In this document: positions 1 to 9,287 of the stretch, one piece after another
How positions within the stretch are numbered: position 1 is the stretch's first letter
Layout: each line of letters opens with the position of its first letter
Assembly: GCF_013415105.1 (NCBI RefSeq)
Contig: NZ_JACCDF010000007.1
Location: 1 to 64,000, forward strand
Direction: 5' to 3'
Source: Vreelandella salicampi
GTDB taxonomy: Bacteria; Pseudomonadota; Gammaproteobacteria; Pseudomonadales; Halomonadaceae
DNA length: 64,000 nt
Program-made: the position numbers and the translations under genes
Notes under the pieces: model-generated
What the model was told of the DNA's origin: nothing
What the model saw: the letters and a program-made list of their open reading frames with translations, nothing else
Database searches by the model: none

Positions 1-167
1 TACCCGGGTGATCGATGCCAACTGACTCAGCGATCAAACCCCTAACCTTCTGACAAACCAAGGTTTTTACACCTCATTCACCGCTGGTAACGCTCGGCGT
101 CCCCGGCAGCGGATGCGTACTTTAAGGCCTCACTAACAAGATAGCAAGTAAAAGAAGAAATGAGTAC

Positions 168-199
168 AAAAAAAACGACAGAAGGTTGCCCTTCTGTCG
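168..199 (-). terminator. Rho-independent terminator after the acyl-CoA dehydrogenase gene
   Basis: A perfect 10-bp stem (CGACAGAAGG / CCTTCTGTCG) with a TTGC loop is followed, on the minus strand, by a run of eight T. It lies about 70 bp past the stop of the acyl-CoA dehydrogenase gene. The remaining first 167 bases hold no gene I can support; a plus-strand frame ends at a TGA at base 25 and could be the tail of an unseen upstream gene. Confidence 0.85.
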
Positions 200-267
200 C
201 AAACCATCGATCAGAATACCTGACCAGAGAGTGCTCAGTAGCGGCCCAACACCGCGCCAGCCATTAA

Positions 268-2073
268 TCAAATTTCAAAGCCAAGACCCAAATCATCGCT
301 TGAAGTCGCCATTAGAGTTTCTGCGCCTGACTGAATCATTTGCGCGTGCGCTTTTGTGCGTGGCAGTAGCCGCTGGTAGTAAAAGCATGCGGTATTGAGC
401 TTAGCGGCATAAAACGCCTTATCATCGCCTTCTAGAGAGGCAGACGCCTGCTTAGCAGCGCGTGCAAACAAGTAAGCCAGCGTGACATAACCGGAGTACA
501 TAAGGTAATCAACACTAGCCGCCCCTACCTCTTCGCGGTCTTGCATCGCTTTCATACCTACGCCCATCGTGAGCTCACCCCACTCAGCGTTAAGCTTCGC
601 CAGGGGCTCAACGAATTCTTTAAGAGCCGGATTGTCGGCTTCAGCTTTACAGAACTGGTGAATTTCTTTGGTGAAGACTTTAAGCGCCTCCCCCTGACTC
701 ATCAAAACTTTGCGGCCGAGCAGATCAAGGGCTTGAATGCCGGTCGTACCTTCGTAGAGGCGTGTAATGCGCGCATCGCGCACTAGCTGCTCCATACCCC
801 ATTCTTGGATAAAGCCATGGCCGCCGTAGATTTGCACCCCTTCATTAGTGCTTTCAAAGCCGACTTCCGTCAGGAAGGCTTTGACGATGGGTGTCAAAAG
901 GCCAAGCAGAGTTTCCGCACGCTCCTGCTCTTCACCGGATTGGCCATGCTCCACAACATCAAGCATTTGAGCGGTATACAACACCAACATGCGCCCACCT
1001 TCAGCGAAGGCTTTTTGCGTTAGCAGCATACGCCGCACATCGGGGTGAACGATGATCGGGTCAGCCGGCTTTTCTGGTGCCTGTTTGCCCGACAAACCCC
1101 GCATTTGCAAACGATCACGGGCATAGCTGAGCGAGTTTTGAAAGCTTGCCTCAATTAACCCAAGCCCTTGGATACCAACACCCAAACGTGCGGCATTCAT
1201 CATGGTGAACATGCACGCCAAGCCTTTATTAGACTGACCCACTAAATAACCTGTTGCGCCGTCAAAATTCATCACACAGGTGGCGTTACCGTGAATCCCC
1301 ATCTTGTGCTCAAGGGAGCCACAGGTGACACCATTGCGCTCACCGGGATTTCCTTCTGCATCCGGCAAAAATTTCGGTACCACAAAAAGCGAAATCCCTT
1401 TAGAACCTTCCGGTGCATCGGGCAGTTTCGCCAGCACTAAATGGATAATATTTTCTGCCAGATTATGCTCGCCAGCGGAAATAAATATCTTAGTGCCGGT
1501 AACGGTATAGGCATCACCACCGCTCGGAACGGCACGCGTTTTGATCAGCCCAAGATCGGTGCCACAGTGCGCCTCGGTTAAGCACATGGTGCCTGTCCAA
1601 ACGCCCTCAACAAGCTTGGTCAAGTATGTCGCTTTTTGTTCATCTGTACCGTGGTGTCTCAATGCATCTGCCGCGCCATGGGAAAGCCCTGGGTACATGC
1701 CCCAAGCCAAGTTGGTCGCACAGATCATCTCAGACAGCACCATGGAAAGTGAGTGCGGAAGCCCCTGCCCCCCATGCTCAGGCTCAGCGGCCAGGCTAGG
1801 CCACCCACCTTCTACATACTCCTGATACGCCTCTTTAAACCCCTTAGGTGCTTTGACTTCGCCCCCTTCAAGCAAACACCCCTCTCGATCTCCAGACTGA
1901 TTTAACGGCAGCAGCACATCACGCGAGAAACGCGCCCCCTCTTCAAGGATGGCGCTAACCACGTCTGGGGATGCATCGTCACCTGAGGGTAAACGTGCGT
2001 AATGAGAAGGAAAATCCAACATCTCATCCATGACAAAACGGAAATCGCGTAGCGGTGCTTGATAGGTAGGCAT
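268..2073 (-). CDS. Acyl-CoA dehydrogenase, long form with C-terminal extension
   Basis: FAD-dependent enzyme of about 601 residues that introduces the alpha-beta double bond in an acyl-CoA, the first step of beta-oxidation, passing electrons to ETF. The fold is seen as an N-terminal helical part, a middle beta-domain (CLTEAHCGTDLG, near residues 160-175), and a C-terminal helical domain with the YEGTTGIQALDLLGRK stretch that carries the usual catalytic-region glutamate. The extra C-terminal 130 residues match the long bacterial class (about 590-600 aa) rather than the 380-aa short-chain class. The ATG is preceded by AGGAGA. It has its own promoter region with a PsrA-like box and its own terminator, separate from the SDR gene upstream. 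Substrate chain length cannot be read from the sequence. Confidence 0.93.
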   Translation of the reverse strand: MPTYQAPLRDFRFVMDEMLDFPSHYARLPSGDDASPDVVSAILEEGARFSRDVLLPLNQSGDREGCLLEGGEVKAPKGFKEAYQEYVEGGWPSLAAEPEHGGQGLPHSLSMVLSEMICATNLAWGMYPGLSHGAADALRHHGTDEQKATYLTKLVEGVWTGTMCLTEAHCGTDLGLIKTRAVPSGGDAYTVTGTKIFISAGEHNLAENIIHLVLAKLPDAPEGSKGISLFVVPKFLPDAEGNPGERNGVTCGSLEHKMGIHGNATCVMNFDGATGYLVGQSNKGLACMFTMMNAARLGVGIQGLGLIEASFQNSLSYARDRLQMRGLSGKQAPEKPADPIIVHPDVRRMLLTQKAFAEGGRMLVLYTAQMLDVVEHGQSGEEQERAETLLGLLTPIVKAFLTEVGFESTNEGVQIYGGHGFIQEWGMEQLVRDARITRLYEGTTGIQALDLLGRKVLMSQGEALKVFTKEIHQFCKAEADNPALKEFVEPLAKLNAEWGELTMGVGMKAMQDREEVGAASVDYLMYSGYVTLAYLFARAAKQASASLEGDDKAFYAAKLNTACFYYQRLLPRTKAHAQMIQSGAETLMATSSDDLGLGFEI

Positions 2074-2113
2074 AACACTTCTCCTGACGAATGATGAAAG
2101 TGCTCAGCGCAAC

Positions 2114-2133
2114 TTTCAAACGTATGTTTGAAA
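2114..2133. promoter_or_regulatory. PsrA-like operator upstream of the acyl-CoA dehydrogenase
   Basis: A 20-bp inverted repeat, TTTCAAAC-GTAT-GTTTGAAA, sits 41-60 bp before the acyl-CoA dehydrogenase ATG. It fits the G/CAAAC-N4-GTTTG/C box of PsrA, the TetR-type repressor of beta-oxidation genes in pseudomonads, which is released by long-chain acyl groups. The perfect arms are seen; the identity of the regulator is inferred. Confidence 0.7.
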
Positions 2134-2205
2134 TCTAACCGTATCATGCAAGAGAGTCAAGCAAGCGCTTGCCATTTACCGCTTACATTCAGCTCGACTT
2201 TCGTC

Positions 2206-2242
2206 AAAAAAACCGGAGGCTGGCATGGAAGCCAACCCCCGG
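2206..2242 (-). terminator. Rho-independent terminator after the SDR gene
   Basis: On the minus strand a 12-bp stem (two G-T pairs) with a 6-nt loop is followed by seven T. It lies 49 bp past the SDR stop and separates the synthetase-SDR unit from the acyl-CoA dehydrogenase gene. Confidence 0.85.
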
Positions 2243-2290
2243 TCGTGGAGCTGTACAACAGTCTGTAGTTAGGAATCGGCTATGCCAGCG

Positions 2291-3058
2291 TTACTGCATA
2301 CGGATACCGCCATCCAAGCGAACAACATCGCCGTTTAGCATGACGTTGGTAATGATCTGCTCCGCCATTTTGGCAAACTCAACGGGTTTTCCTAAGCGTT
2401 TCGGGAAGGGGACAGCGGCAGCGAGTGCCTGCGCTGCCTCATCGGGGATTTCGCTCATCATCGGCGTTTCAAAAACGCCGGGGGCAATCGCCATAACGCG
2501 AATACCATGACGTGACAACTCGCGGGCAGCCGGTAGACTCATGCCCACAACACCCGCTTTAGAAGCACTGTAAGCACACTGACCAACTTGGCCATCAAAT
2601 GCTGCAATAGATGCCGTGTTAATGAGAACGCCGCGCTCACCATCATCGCTTGGGGTATTTTTCGTCATCGCTGCGGACGCCAACCGCATAATATTGAACG
2701 TTCCAATCAAATTGATATTGACCGTTTTACTGTAGGCTTCAAGGCTAGCGGGATTGCCTTCCCGGTCAACGAGCTTGCCGACACTGACCACCCCAGCGCA
2801 GTGAATCACGCCTGCCAGCCCTCGCCCGTCGCTTTGCTCAACCGCCAGCGCTACGGCTTTCTGCATATCGGCGTCGGAGGTAATATCTCCCACACACGCG
2901 ACCGCCGATGCACCAAGCGATTCGGCTTGAGCCTTCACACCTTCTTGCATATCGCAGAGGACGACATTTCCCCCGCCTGCCACTAACCGTTCAGCTGTCG
3001 CCGCTCCTAAACCGGAGGCGGCGCCAGTAATCAAAAATGTGTTACCCTGAACATCCAT
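2291..3058 (-). CDS. 3-hydroxyacyl-CoA dehydrogenase of the SDR family (type II HADH-like)
   Basis: Short-chain dehydrogenase of 255 residues, close to the HSD17B10/type II 3-hydroxyacyl-CoA dehydrogenase group, which oxidises 3-hydroxyacyl-CoA to 3-ketoacyl-CoA with NAD+. Visible are the Rossmann motif TGAASGLG (residues 11-18), an aspartate after beta-2 (CDMQ) that favours NAD over NADP, the NTAS serine, and the YSASK catalytic pair. The ATG follows AAGGAAG. It lies 22 bp behind the acyl-CoA synthetase gene and is surely in the same transcript, ending at a strong terminator. A steroid or generic alcohol substrate cannot be excluded, but the thiolase and dehydrogenase neighbours support beta-oxidation. 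Confidence 0.9.
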   Translation of the reverse strand: MDVQGNTFLITGAASGLGAATAERLVAGGGNVVLCDMQEGVKAQAESLGASAVACVGDITSDADMQKAVALAVEQSDGRGLAGVIHCAGVVSVGKLVDREGNPASLEAYSKTVNINLIGTFNIMRLASAAMTKNTPSDDGERGVLINTASIAAFDGQVGQCAYSASKAGVVGMSLPAARELSRHGIRVMAIAPGVFETPMMSEIPDEAAQALAAAVPFPKRLGKPVEFAKMAEQIITNVMLNGDVVRLDGGIRMQ

Positions 3059-3080
3059 CGTCGCTTCCTTTTAATGCAGC

Positions 3081-4745
3081 TTATCCGTTTGAATCGGCTT
3101 GCTCAGCCGCTTCGGCACGCAGCTTAAAACGTTGAATTTTGCCGCTCGGCGTTTTTGGCAGCTCCTCGACAAACTCAATCACACGGGGAAACGCATGGGT
3201 AGAGAGACGCTCGCGTACCTGCTGACGAATCTCATCGGCAAGGTCATCGTTGGCTTCAAACCCTTCTCGCAGCACGATGTAAGACTTGATCACTTCGCCA
3301 CGAATCTCATCGGGCTGCCCTACCGCCGCTGATTCAGCGACCGCTGGGTGCGTCATCACACTATTTTCGACATCGGTCGGCCCAACGCGATAGCCCGCGG
3401 TCGTAATGATATCGTCATCTCGACCGGCAAATTGGAACGAACCATCGTCGTTGCGAAACACCACATCCCCAGTCAAATAGTACCCCTCTGCAAACGGATG
3501 CTTCTCTTGCCAGGTATACCCTTGGAAAAAGTGGGCGGGCGAGTTTTTGATATCGACGGCAAGCACACCCGGTTCACCTGGGGGTAACTCATTATATTCC
3601 GCATCCAGAATCGCTAAGCGGTAGCCCGGCATCGGCACACCCATAGCGCCGACGTGTTTCGGATGATCCAGCGCGTGATGGTTATTACACGTCATGCCGG
3701 TTTCGGTTTGTCCATAGTGGTCCATCACCGGGCAGCCAAGCGCTTTTTCCACCCAGGTGACGACCTCTGTATTGAGCGGTTCACCCGCTGAACTGGCCGC
3801 TCGAAGCTCCAACGTTTGATGTGCATCGTCAAACAGCCCAGAAGCTTTCATCAAACGGTAAGCCGTGGGGGCTGCCGCAAAGTTGGTAATACGATGGCGC
3901 TTCATGAAAGCGAGGGCACCTTCAGCACTAAACCCAACCTCACAAAAGTGAGTGGTAACGCCTAATAGCAACGGCCCTGCAATGGCATAGTAAAGGCCGT
4001 ATGCCCAACCCGGGTCCGCCATATTCCAGAAACGATCATCTTCCCGCAGGTCTATGGCTAACTCCATATAAATAGCGAATGCAGTCATGCCGGCAAGCGG
4101 CACCGCAACGCCTTTGGGTTTGCCCACCGTGCCGGAGGTAAACATCTGCAAAAACGGTTGATCTGGCGTTAGTCGTGGAGGCTTCTCGGTGGAAGGCGCA
4201 TGCGACGTAGCCGCTTGCCAATCCAAATCGTCAGCATGTTCACTCGTCGCTCCGCCAACAGCCAGTACGGGAGGGCACTGAGTTAAACCATCAAACTTAT
4301 AGCGGTTAGCATGATCGGTGATCACCAACTTGGTATCAGCCCGGCCAAGGCGGTAATCCACCGAATCAGGACCAAAGGCAGTGAATAGCGGCTGATAAAC
4401 CGCGCCAATACGCCACGTAGCCACCACCGCCACTAATAATGCTGGCGTGCGCGGAAGCATGCAGGCAATCCGATCCCCGACTCCCAGGCCTTGAGATTGA
4501 AACCATCCCGCAAGCTTAGCGCTGGCTTGATCAAGTTCCGCATACGTCAACTTATGCGTATTGCCTTGCGTGTCCTCCTGAACGAGGGCCAGCACATCAC
4601 CGCGTCCATCACGAATATGGCGGCCACAGCTGGCTTCATACGCATTAAAATGGCCGTCTTGGTGGTCATCCAAGCGCGCAATAACGCTATCGACTGAGAA
4701 GTTTTCAAGATACTCACGATAATCGGGAAGTGATGTTGCAGTCAT
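3081..4745 (-). CDS. AMP-forming acyl-CoA synthetase
   Basis: ANL-superfamily ligase of about 554 residues that activates a carboxylic acid to its acyl-CoA through an acyl-AMP. The P-loop TSGTVGKPKG, the YGQTE motif, the YLTGD motif and the C-terminal PKTPSGKIQR with the catalytic lysine are all present. It resembles acetyl/propionyl/medium-chain CoA synthetases (AcsA-like) more than FadD. I start it at the internal ATG preceded by AAGAGAG, which is 16 codons inside the longest frame. First gene of a two-gene unit with the SDR; a near-perfect 18-bp palindrome lies about 120 bp upstream. Substrate unknown. Confidence 0.9.
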   Translation of the reverse strand: MTATSLPDYREYLENFSVDSVIARLDDHQDGHFNAYEASCGRHIRDGRGDVLALVQEDTQGNTHKLTYAELDQASAKLAGWFQSQGLGVGDRIACMLPRTPALLVAVVATWRIGAVYQPLFTAFGPDSVDYRLGRADTKLVITDHANRYKFDGLTQCPPVLAVGGATSEHADDLDWQAATSHAPSTEKPPRLTPDQPFLQMFTSGTVGKPKGVAVPLAGMTAFAIYMELAIDLREDDRFWNMADPGWAYGLYYAIAGPLLLGVTTHFCEVGFSAEGALAFMKRHRITNFAAAPTAYRLMKASGLFDDAHQTLELRAASSAGEPLNTEVVTWVEKALGCPVMDHYGQTETGMTCNNHHALDHPKHVGAMGVPMPGYRLAILDAEYNELPPGEPGVLAVDIKNSPAHFFQGYTWQEKHPFAEGYYLTGDVVFRNDDGSFQFAGRDDDIITTAGYRVGPTDVENSVMTHPAVAESAAVGQPDEIRGEVIKSYIVLREGFEANDDLADEIRQQVRERLSTHAFPRVIEFVEELPKTPSGKIQRFKLRAEAAEQADSNG

Positions 4746-4862
4746 GATCGCTCTCTTGTGTTGTGGTTGTGAGCTGTATCGCCATGCAGGCATATCGCCG
4801 ATGCGCTAAAAACACGTGATTGTGATTATTAGGCCTGACTTGGCGCTGGCAGACATTCATCC

Positions 4863-4880
4863 GTTTACGTTAACGGAAAC
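4863..4880. promoter_or_regulatory. Near-perfect 18-bp palindrome upstream of the acyl-CoA synthetase
   Basis: GTTTACGTT/AACGGAAAC is an inverted repeat centred on GTTAAC with one mismatched pair. It lies between the TetR gene and the synthetase gene that reads away from it. A TetR-family operator is the natural guess, and the adjacent TetR protein the natural candidate, but this is inference. No copy of the same palindrome is seen in the tetR-thiolase intergenic region. Confidence 0.5.
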
Positions 4881-4967
4881 TTTGTTATACACCAACGCTA
4901 AAACCATTCCTAACAGAGAGCAAGCCTTACCCAAGGCAAGGTAATTAGACAATAGTCAAAGACCGCT

Positions 4968-5546
4968 CTACCGCTTCATGGGAATGATCATCGCGACCAG
5001 CTCATCGGCAAGATCATCAGGGGTTCTCGGCCCAGCCGGGTCGTACCAGCGTACCGTCCAGTTGAGGGCGCCGAGCACAAAACGTGAGACCAAAAAACGA
5101 TCTCCATGAATCAGCCCTGCCTCCAACGCAGCGTCGATTACGTCAACCCAAAGGGCTTCATAGGCATCTCGAAGGTGGCTTAAATGCGCTTTCGCTTCGT
5201 CGTCTAGTCGGCGCCATTCAAATAATGCCACGACATGAGCATTACGGTCGGTGAAGAGCGTTTCCAAATGCGCTCTTGCCATGGTTCTGAGGCGCGCCTC
5301 AGGATCAGCGGGGCTAGACTCTAACGCACGGCGCGCAATTCTCAGGGCATTGTGCGTCCCCTCTTCAATCACAGCCGCCAATATCTCTTGCTTATCTTTA
5401 AAATGATGAAATAGGCTGCCCGATTTAATCCCCATTTCCTGAGCGAGCATACGTACCGTCGTCTTGTCGAAGCCTTCTTGGACAAAAAGCTGCGCGGCGA
5501 GACGCGTTAGTTCCTTGCGGCGAGGTGATGCATTCATTACATTCAT
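4968..5546 (-). CDS. TetR/AcrR-family transcriptional regulator
   Basis: DNA-binding repressor of about 192 residues. The N-terminal helix-turn-helix is clear (FDKTTVRMLAQEMGIKSGSL, near residues 25-44), followed by the usual YF-like FHHFKDKQEIL; the C-terminal ligand domain resembles that of fatty-acid regulators with WYDPAGP near the end. The frame is open further upstream, but the first ATG consistent with family length is the MNVMNASPRRKEL start. It diverges from the thiolase gene with 114 bp between them, and the acyl-CoA synthetase lies downstream on the same strand. Control of this acyl-CoA cluster in response to an acyl-CoA is likely but not shown. Confidence 0.88.
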   Translation of the reverse strand: MNVMNASPRRKELTRLAAQLFVQEGFDKTTVRMLAQEMGIKSGSLFHHFKDKQEILAAVIEEGTHNALRIARRALESSPADPEARLRTMARAHLETLFTDRNAHVVALFEWRRLDDEAKAHLSHLRDAYEALWVDVIDAALEAGLIHGDRFLVSRFVLGALNWTVRWYDPAGPRTPDDLADELVAMIIPMKR

Positions 5547-5660
5547 ATCTCTTACACTAGCGCTTGCTTGGTTACTCAGGAGAAAACCACAGCGTACGCA
5601 ACGGGTCAACGCTACGAGCCCTTTGACAACCACAACAACACCAAGATTTGGAGATAAATC

Positions 5661-6845
5661 ATGAGTAACAACGACGTCGTTTTTCTATCGGCAGCACGCA
5701 CCCCAATGGGTGCCATGATGGGTAGCCTTTCGAGCGTACCAGCGCCAGAGTTAGCCGCTGTAGCGATTAAGGCGGCTACTGAGCGCTCAGGCCTTAACCC
5801 TGCTGATATCGAAGAAGGCATTATGGGCTGCGTTCTTCCCGCTGGCGTTAAACAAGGCCCAGCACGACAAGCCATGCGTCAGGCGGGCATTCCCGATGCC
5901 AACGGCGCCACTACGATCAATAAGCTATGTGGCTCGGGAATGAAGGCGACCATGCTTGTCCACGACATTATCAAGGCGGGTAGCGGGGAAATTTTGCTTG
6001 CCGGTGGCATGGAATCCATGTCCAACGCGCCCCACTTGCTCACGAAAGCGCGCGGAGGCTACCGTCTTGGCCACGGTGAACTCAAAGACCACATGTTCCT
6101 AGACGGCCTTGAAGACGCAGAAACCGGCAAACTGATGGGAGTTTTCGCGCAAGATGTGGCGTCTGAGCGCGGCTATACCCGCGAGCGCTTGGATGATTTT
6201 GCTATCGCCTCGCTTGAGCGGGCCATGGAAGCCACCAATGCGGGCCACCTCAGTGCGGAAATGGCCCCTGTTACGGTTTCGAGCCGAAAAGGCGATACCC
6301 TGGTCGAGCACGATGAGCAGCCCTTCCAAGCCAGATTGGATAAGATCCGCGAACTACGTCCTGCTTTCGCCAGAGACGGCACGATAACTGCCGCTAATTC
6401 AAGCTCTATCTCAGACGGCGCCTCAGCGTTGATTCTCTCCAGCCAAGCGGCCGCTGATAAACACGGGATCAAACCGTTAGCGCGCATGCTCGGGCATAGC
6501 ACCCACTCACGCCACCCCAGTGAATTTACCATCGCCCCAGTTGGCGCTATCGAAAAACTCCTGAAAAAGCTGAACTGGGATGTTAGCGATGTCGATTTGT
6601 TTGAAATTAACGAGGCCTTCGCGGTCGTTACACTAATGGCGATGGATGACTTGGGTCTGCCGCACGATAAGGTGAACGTTTACGGTGGCGCCTGCGCGCA
6701 AGGCCACCCTATTGGCTCGACCGGCTCGCGTATCATCGCAACACTAATTCACGCGCTACGCACTAAAGGCGGCAAGCGCGGTATTGCCAGCCTTTGCATT
6801 GGCGGTGGTGAAGCCACGGCGGTCGCCGTAGAGCTCATCGATTAA
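5661..6845 (+). CDS. Acetyl-CoA C-acyltransferase (thiolase)
   Basis: Thiolase of 394 residues. It either cleaves 3-ketoacyl-CoA in the last step of beta-oxidation or condenses two acetyl-CoA. The nucleophilic cysteine is in NKLCGSGMKA (Cys90), the conserved histidine in GGACAQGHPIGSTGSR, and the second catalytic cysteine in SLCIGGGEA; length equals the family norm. Preceded by TTTGGAGAT, a good ribosome site. Transcribed away from the TetR gene. The acetoacetyl-CoA thiolase (AtoB/PhaA) group fits best, but a 3-ketoacyl-CoA thiolase of other chain length is possible. Confidence 0.93.
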   Translation: MSNNDVVFLSAARTPMGAMMGSLSSVPAPELAAVAIKAATERSGLNPADIEEGIMGCVLPAGVKQGPARQAMRQAGIPDANGATTINKLCGSGMKATMLVHDIIKAGSGEILLAGGMESMSNAPHLLTKARGGYRLGHGELKDHMFLDGLEDAETGKLMGVFAQDVASERGYTRERLDDFAIASLERAMEATNAGHLSAEMAPVTVSSRKGDTLVEHDEQPFQARLDKIRELRPAFARDGTITAANSSSISDGASALILSSQAAADKHGIKPLARMLGHSTHSRHPSEFTIAPVGAIEKLLKKLNWDVSDVDLFEINEAFAVVTLMAMDDLGLPHDKVNVYGGACAQGHPIGSTGSRIIATLIHALRTKGGKRGIASLCIGGGEATAVAVELID

Positions 6846-6855
6846 GCGTTAAGTT

Positions 6856-6881
6856 AGCACCTGGCATGAGTGCCAGGTGCT
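6856..6881 (+). terminator. Hairpin after the thiolase gene
   Basis: An 11-bp perfect stem, AGCACCTGGCA / TGCCAGGTGCT, with a TGAG loop begins 11 bp past the thiolase stop. There is no real T-run after it, so it is either a weak terminator or an mRNA 3'-end stabiliser between two convergent genes. Confidence 0.55.
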
Positions 6882-6958
6882 GCTTCTAACATTGCTTGAA
6901 AGCCTGGACTGCCCGGCGCCAGCTACCAGCTAGTAGTGCCGGAGAAACGACACTCACG

Positions 6959-8686
6959 CTAGGCAGCTACCCCTTGCCCATCGGCACGTCTTTTATGAAC
7001 GTTCTTCGGCGTATGTTCCACCGATAGCCACTGCGGCCAAGAGACATCGTCGCTTTCTGTCTCCTTCCCTTGCGAAGACACGTTTACCAATTGAGTCTCG
7101 TCTTCCTGTTTCATAGACGTCCCAGACGTCTCATGCAACGTGAACTGGTGTGCATATTCACGCATATCATCGGCTTCCCCGGCGAGCGTGTGCGCGCAGT
7201 CAGAAGCGCGTTGCACAATCTGCATTGTTTCCTGCGTGGTACTCTCAATTTGTGAGACGGCGATATTGACTTCTTCGATGCCGCGACGCTGCTCTTCATA
7301 GGCTTGTGTCATCTGCCCCATTGACTGATTGACTTCCTCAGCCGCGGTAATAATCGCGTGCGTATGTTCGCCTGCTTCTTTTGAGAGCCGGTTCCCCTGC
7401 AGCACACTTTCCCGGGAAGCCTGGAGGCGGTGACGAATATCGCTCGCCGCACGGGCACTACGCGAAGCCAAATTCCTCACTTCATTAGCGACTACCGCAA
7501 ATCCACGCCCGTGCTCACCTGCCCTCGCCGCTTCAACAGAAGCGTTCAACGCCAGAATATTGGTTTGAAACGCGATGCTATCGATAACGTCAATAATGCT
7601 CTGAATCGCTTCAGAATCTTGATTAATAGAAGCCATCGTATCGACAAACTGAGAGATCACTCGCTCACCTGCCTGGGCTTTTGCAGCGGTTTCTGCTGTT
7701 GACCGATTAACGTGTTCGGCACTCTCCACGTTTTGCGTCACCGTCGCGGTTAACTGCTCAAGACTGGCCGCCATTTGCTGTAGCGCACTCATTTGCTCAT
7801 CTGTGTGTGACGAGAGCGTATTGTTGTGCGCGGTCATATCGTGACTGCTGCTGTAGACACGTTCGCTACTATGACTTAAGCGCTCCACCGTGGTGGCGAG
7901 CGACCCTTGCATATTGTCCAATTCATGGAAAAGCGCACCAATTTCATTACGCCCTTTAACGCTCACCGGCGTGGAAAGATCACCACTGGCTATGCGTTTA
8001 AAATGCTCCGTCATTTGCTTAAGCGGCTTAATCACATTTTTGCGCACTCCCCACACCACAATCGCCACCATCAAAGCTGAAATAAGCAAAGCGGCCAGCA
8101 CGCCTTGAAAAAGCCATGCGGACACTTGCTCGAAACGTGCCTGTAGCTCACTGCCGTTGCGCTGAACACTGTCAAAAAAAGCGTCAGCGCTTCCAACAAA
8201 TTGGCGGCTACTATCATCCACTCGGGACTCACCTGATAAAAAGCCGCGCACGTCACGCTCTTCGAGCATCATCATCTGCAAGTTCAAATTGTTGTTAACC
8301 AACGATTGAAAGTCGCGTGATAGTTGCTCTGCCAACGCTTGTTGATTTTGTGTCATGGGATCGTTTTGAAAGTGTTCAAACGACGCTTTCGCTTCTTGAA
8401 GCAGCGTTTCGGCTTCTTCCATTAACGGCTCAGAGCGGTCAAATGAAGGCGTGCGAATCAGCTCTGCCGCACGGTTCATCTGAATACGTGAACGCATCAG
8501 CCGGTTGTAAGCATCGTTTAGCTCGCGCACTTGCGCCATATCCCGCTGATTAATGGTACTGAACGCATCACGGCCAAAATGATTGGCAAAAATCCCCAGC
8601 GCGCCAATTAACAAAATCAAGCCGCTAAATGCGATCAGCACCAACGTCCAGCTCGCCTTAATGCTTAAATTATCGATGATTTTCAT
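6959..8686 (-). CDS. Methyl-accepting chemotaxis protein with four-helix-bundle sensor, linked to arsC
   Basis: Transmembrane chemoreceptor of about 575 residues. TM1 spans about residues 13-35, a periplasmic helical domain of Tar type (about 36-190) follows, TM2 about 195-215, then HAMP and the cytoplasmic signalling domain with the hairpin tip ([20 protein letters not shown]). It would feed CheA/CheW. There is no C-terminal CheR/CheB-binding pentapeptide. I start at the ATG preceded by AAGGAGC, 16 codons inside the open frame. The gene begins only 51 bp after arsC on the same strand with no terminator between, so the two are probably co-transcribed. The ligand is unknown; an arsenic or phosphate-related cue is an inference from position. 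Confidence 0.92.
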   Translation of the reverse strand: MKIIDNLSIKASWTLVLIAFSGLILLIGALGIFANHFGRDAFSTINQRDMAQVRELNDAYNRLMRSRIQMNRAAELIRTPSFDRSEPLMEEAETLLQEAKASFEHFQNDPMTQNQQALAEQLSRDFQSLVNNNLNLQMMMLEERDVRGFLSGESRVDDSSRQFVGSADAFFDSVQRNGSELQARFEQVSAWLFQGVLAALLISALMVAIVVWGVRKNVIKPLKQMTEHFKRIASGDLSTPVSVKGRNEIGALFHELDNMQGSLATTVERLSHSSERVYSSSHDMTAHNNTLSSHTDEQMSALQQMAASLEQLTATVTQNVESAEHVNRSTAETAAKAQAGERVISQFVDTMASINQDSEAIQSIIDVIDSIAFQTNILALNASVEAARAGEHGRGFAVVANEVRNLASRSARAASDIRHRLQASRESVLQGNRLSKEAGEHTHAIITAAEEVNQSMGQMTQAYEEQRRGIEEVNIAVSQIESTTQETMQIVQRASDCAHTLAGEADDMREYAHQFTLHETSGTSMKQEDETQLVNVSSQGKETESDDVSWPQWLSVEHTPKNVHKRRADGQGVAA

Positions 8687-8737
8687 CTCGACGATGCTCC
8701 TTAGCACAGTAAAAAAACCGTGTCCCATTGGCATGAA

Positions 8738-9148
8738 TCAAGACGTGTGTAGCGGCAGCCATAACTGTAAACGCCGGCGTATTTCTTGCAACGCTTGCTC
8801 GTACGCATCCGGTTTAGCGATCAAGCGAGGGTCACGAATGTCCCAATAGAAGGTTTCCGTCGCTTCACCTTCCCACTCATAACAAGCCTGCTTCTCCTTA
8901 TCACACAGCACAATCACAAAATCGAAATGCTCTCCCTTAAAACGTTCTAGGGACTTACTTTCTAGTCCTGAAGTCGATAGCCCCTGCTTTTGCAGGGCTT
9001 CAAGCGTATACGCATTCGGCTCATCCGGCTCGGAGCCCGCGCTAAACGTCTCGAACTCGTCACCTGCCATGTGGCGAAGTAGCACTTCCCCCATGAGCGA
9101 ACGAGCAGAATTGGCGTTGCACAAAAACAGCACTCGACGTTTTGACAT
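8738..9148 (-). CDS. arsC: Thioredoxin-coupled arsenate reductase ArsC
   Basis: Cytoplasmic 136-residue enzyme of the low-molecular-weight tyrosine-phosphatase fold that reduces arsenate to arsenite. The P-loop CX5R is at Cys10-Arg16 (CNANSAR). Two further cysteines fall at 82 and 89 (LCDKEKQAC), the same numbering as the triad of the plasmid pI258 enzyme, so a thioredoxin-linked mechanism is expected rather than the glutaredoxin-linked E. coli type. It diverges from acr3, which exports the arsenite product, across a 139-bp region with a palindromic operator candidate. An MCP gene follows in the same direction. Confidence 0.92.
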   Translation of the reverse strand: MSKRRVLFLCNANSARSLMGEVLLRHMAGDEFETFSAGSEPDEPNAYTLEALQKQGLSTSGLESKSLERFKGEHFDFVIVLCDKEKQACYEWEGEATETFYWDIRDPRLIAKPDAYEQALQEIRRRLQLWLPLHTS

Positions 9149-9228
9149 AGCTAAAAACTCTTTTCTTTAATGTGTAATGGCTAACATACACGGCAATCGT
9201 GACGGCAATGTTGCAACGCCTTACTCAC

Positions 9229-9244
9229 ATACGAAATATCGTAT
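9229..9244. promoter_or_regulatory. Palindromic operator candidate between arsC and acr3
   Basis: ATACGA-AATA-TCGTAT is a perfect 6-bp inverted repeat placed 44-59 bp before the acr3 ATG and 81-96 bp before the arsC ATG. Size, AT-rich centre and site suit an ArsR/SmtB-type repressor controlling both genes, but no ArsR gene is in the window. The rest of this 139-bp gap shows nothing else I can name. Confidence 0.5.
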
Positions 9245-9287
9245 ATAGTGGCTGAAAATTTTTTAGCTATGCCGATAAGGGAATCTT

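Noticed and set aside
44-68. AACCTT/AAGGTT stem followed by T on the plus strand
   Set aside because: Only 6 bp with a 10-nt loop and few T; could end an upstream gene but is too weak to annotate.
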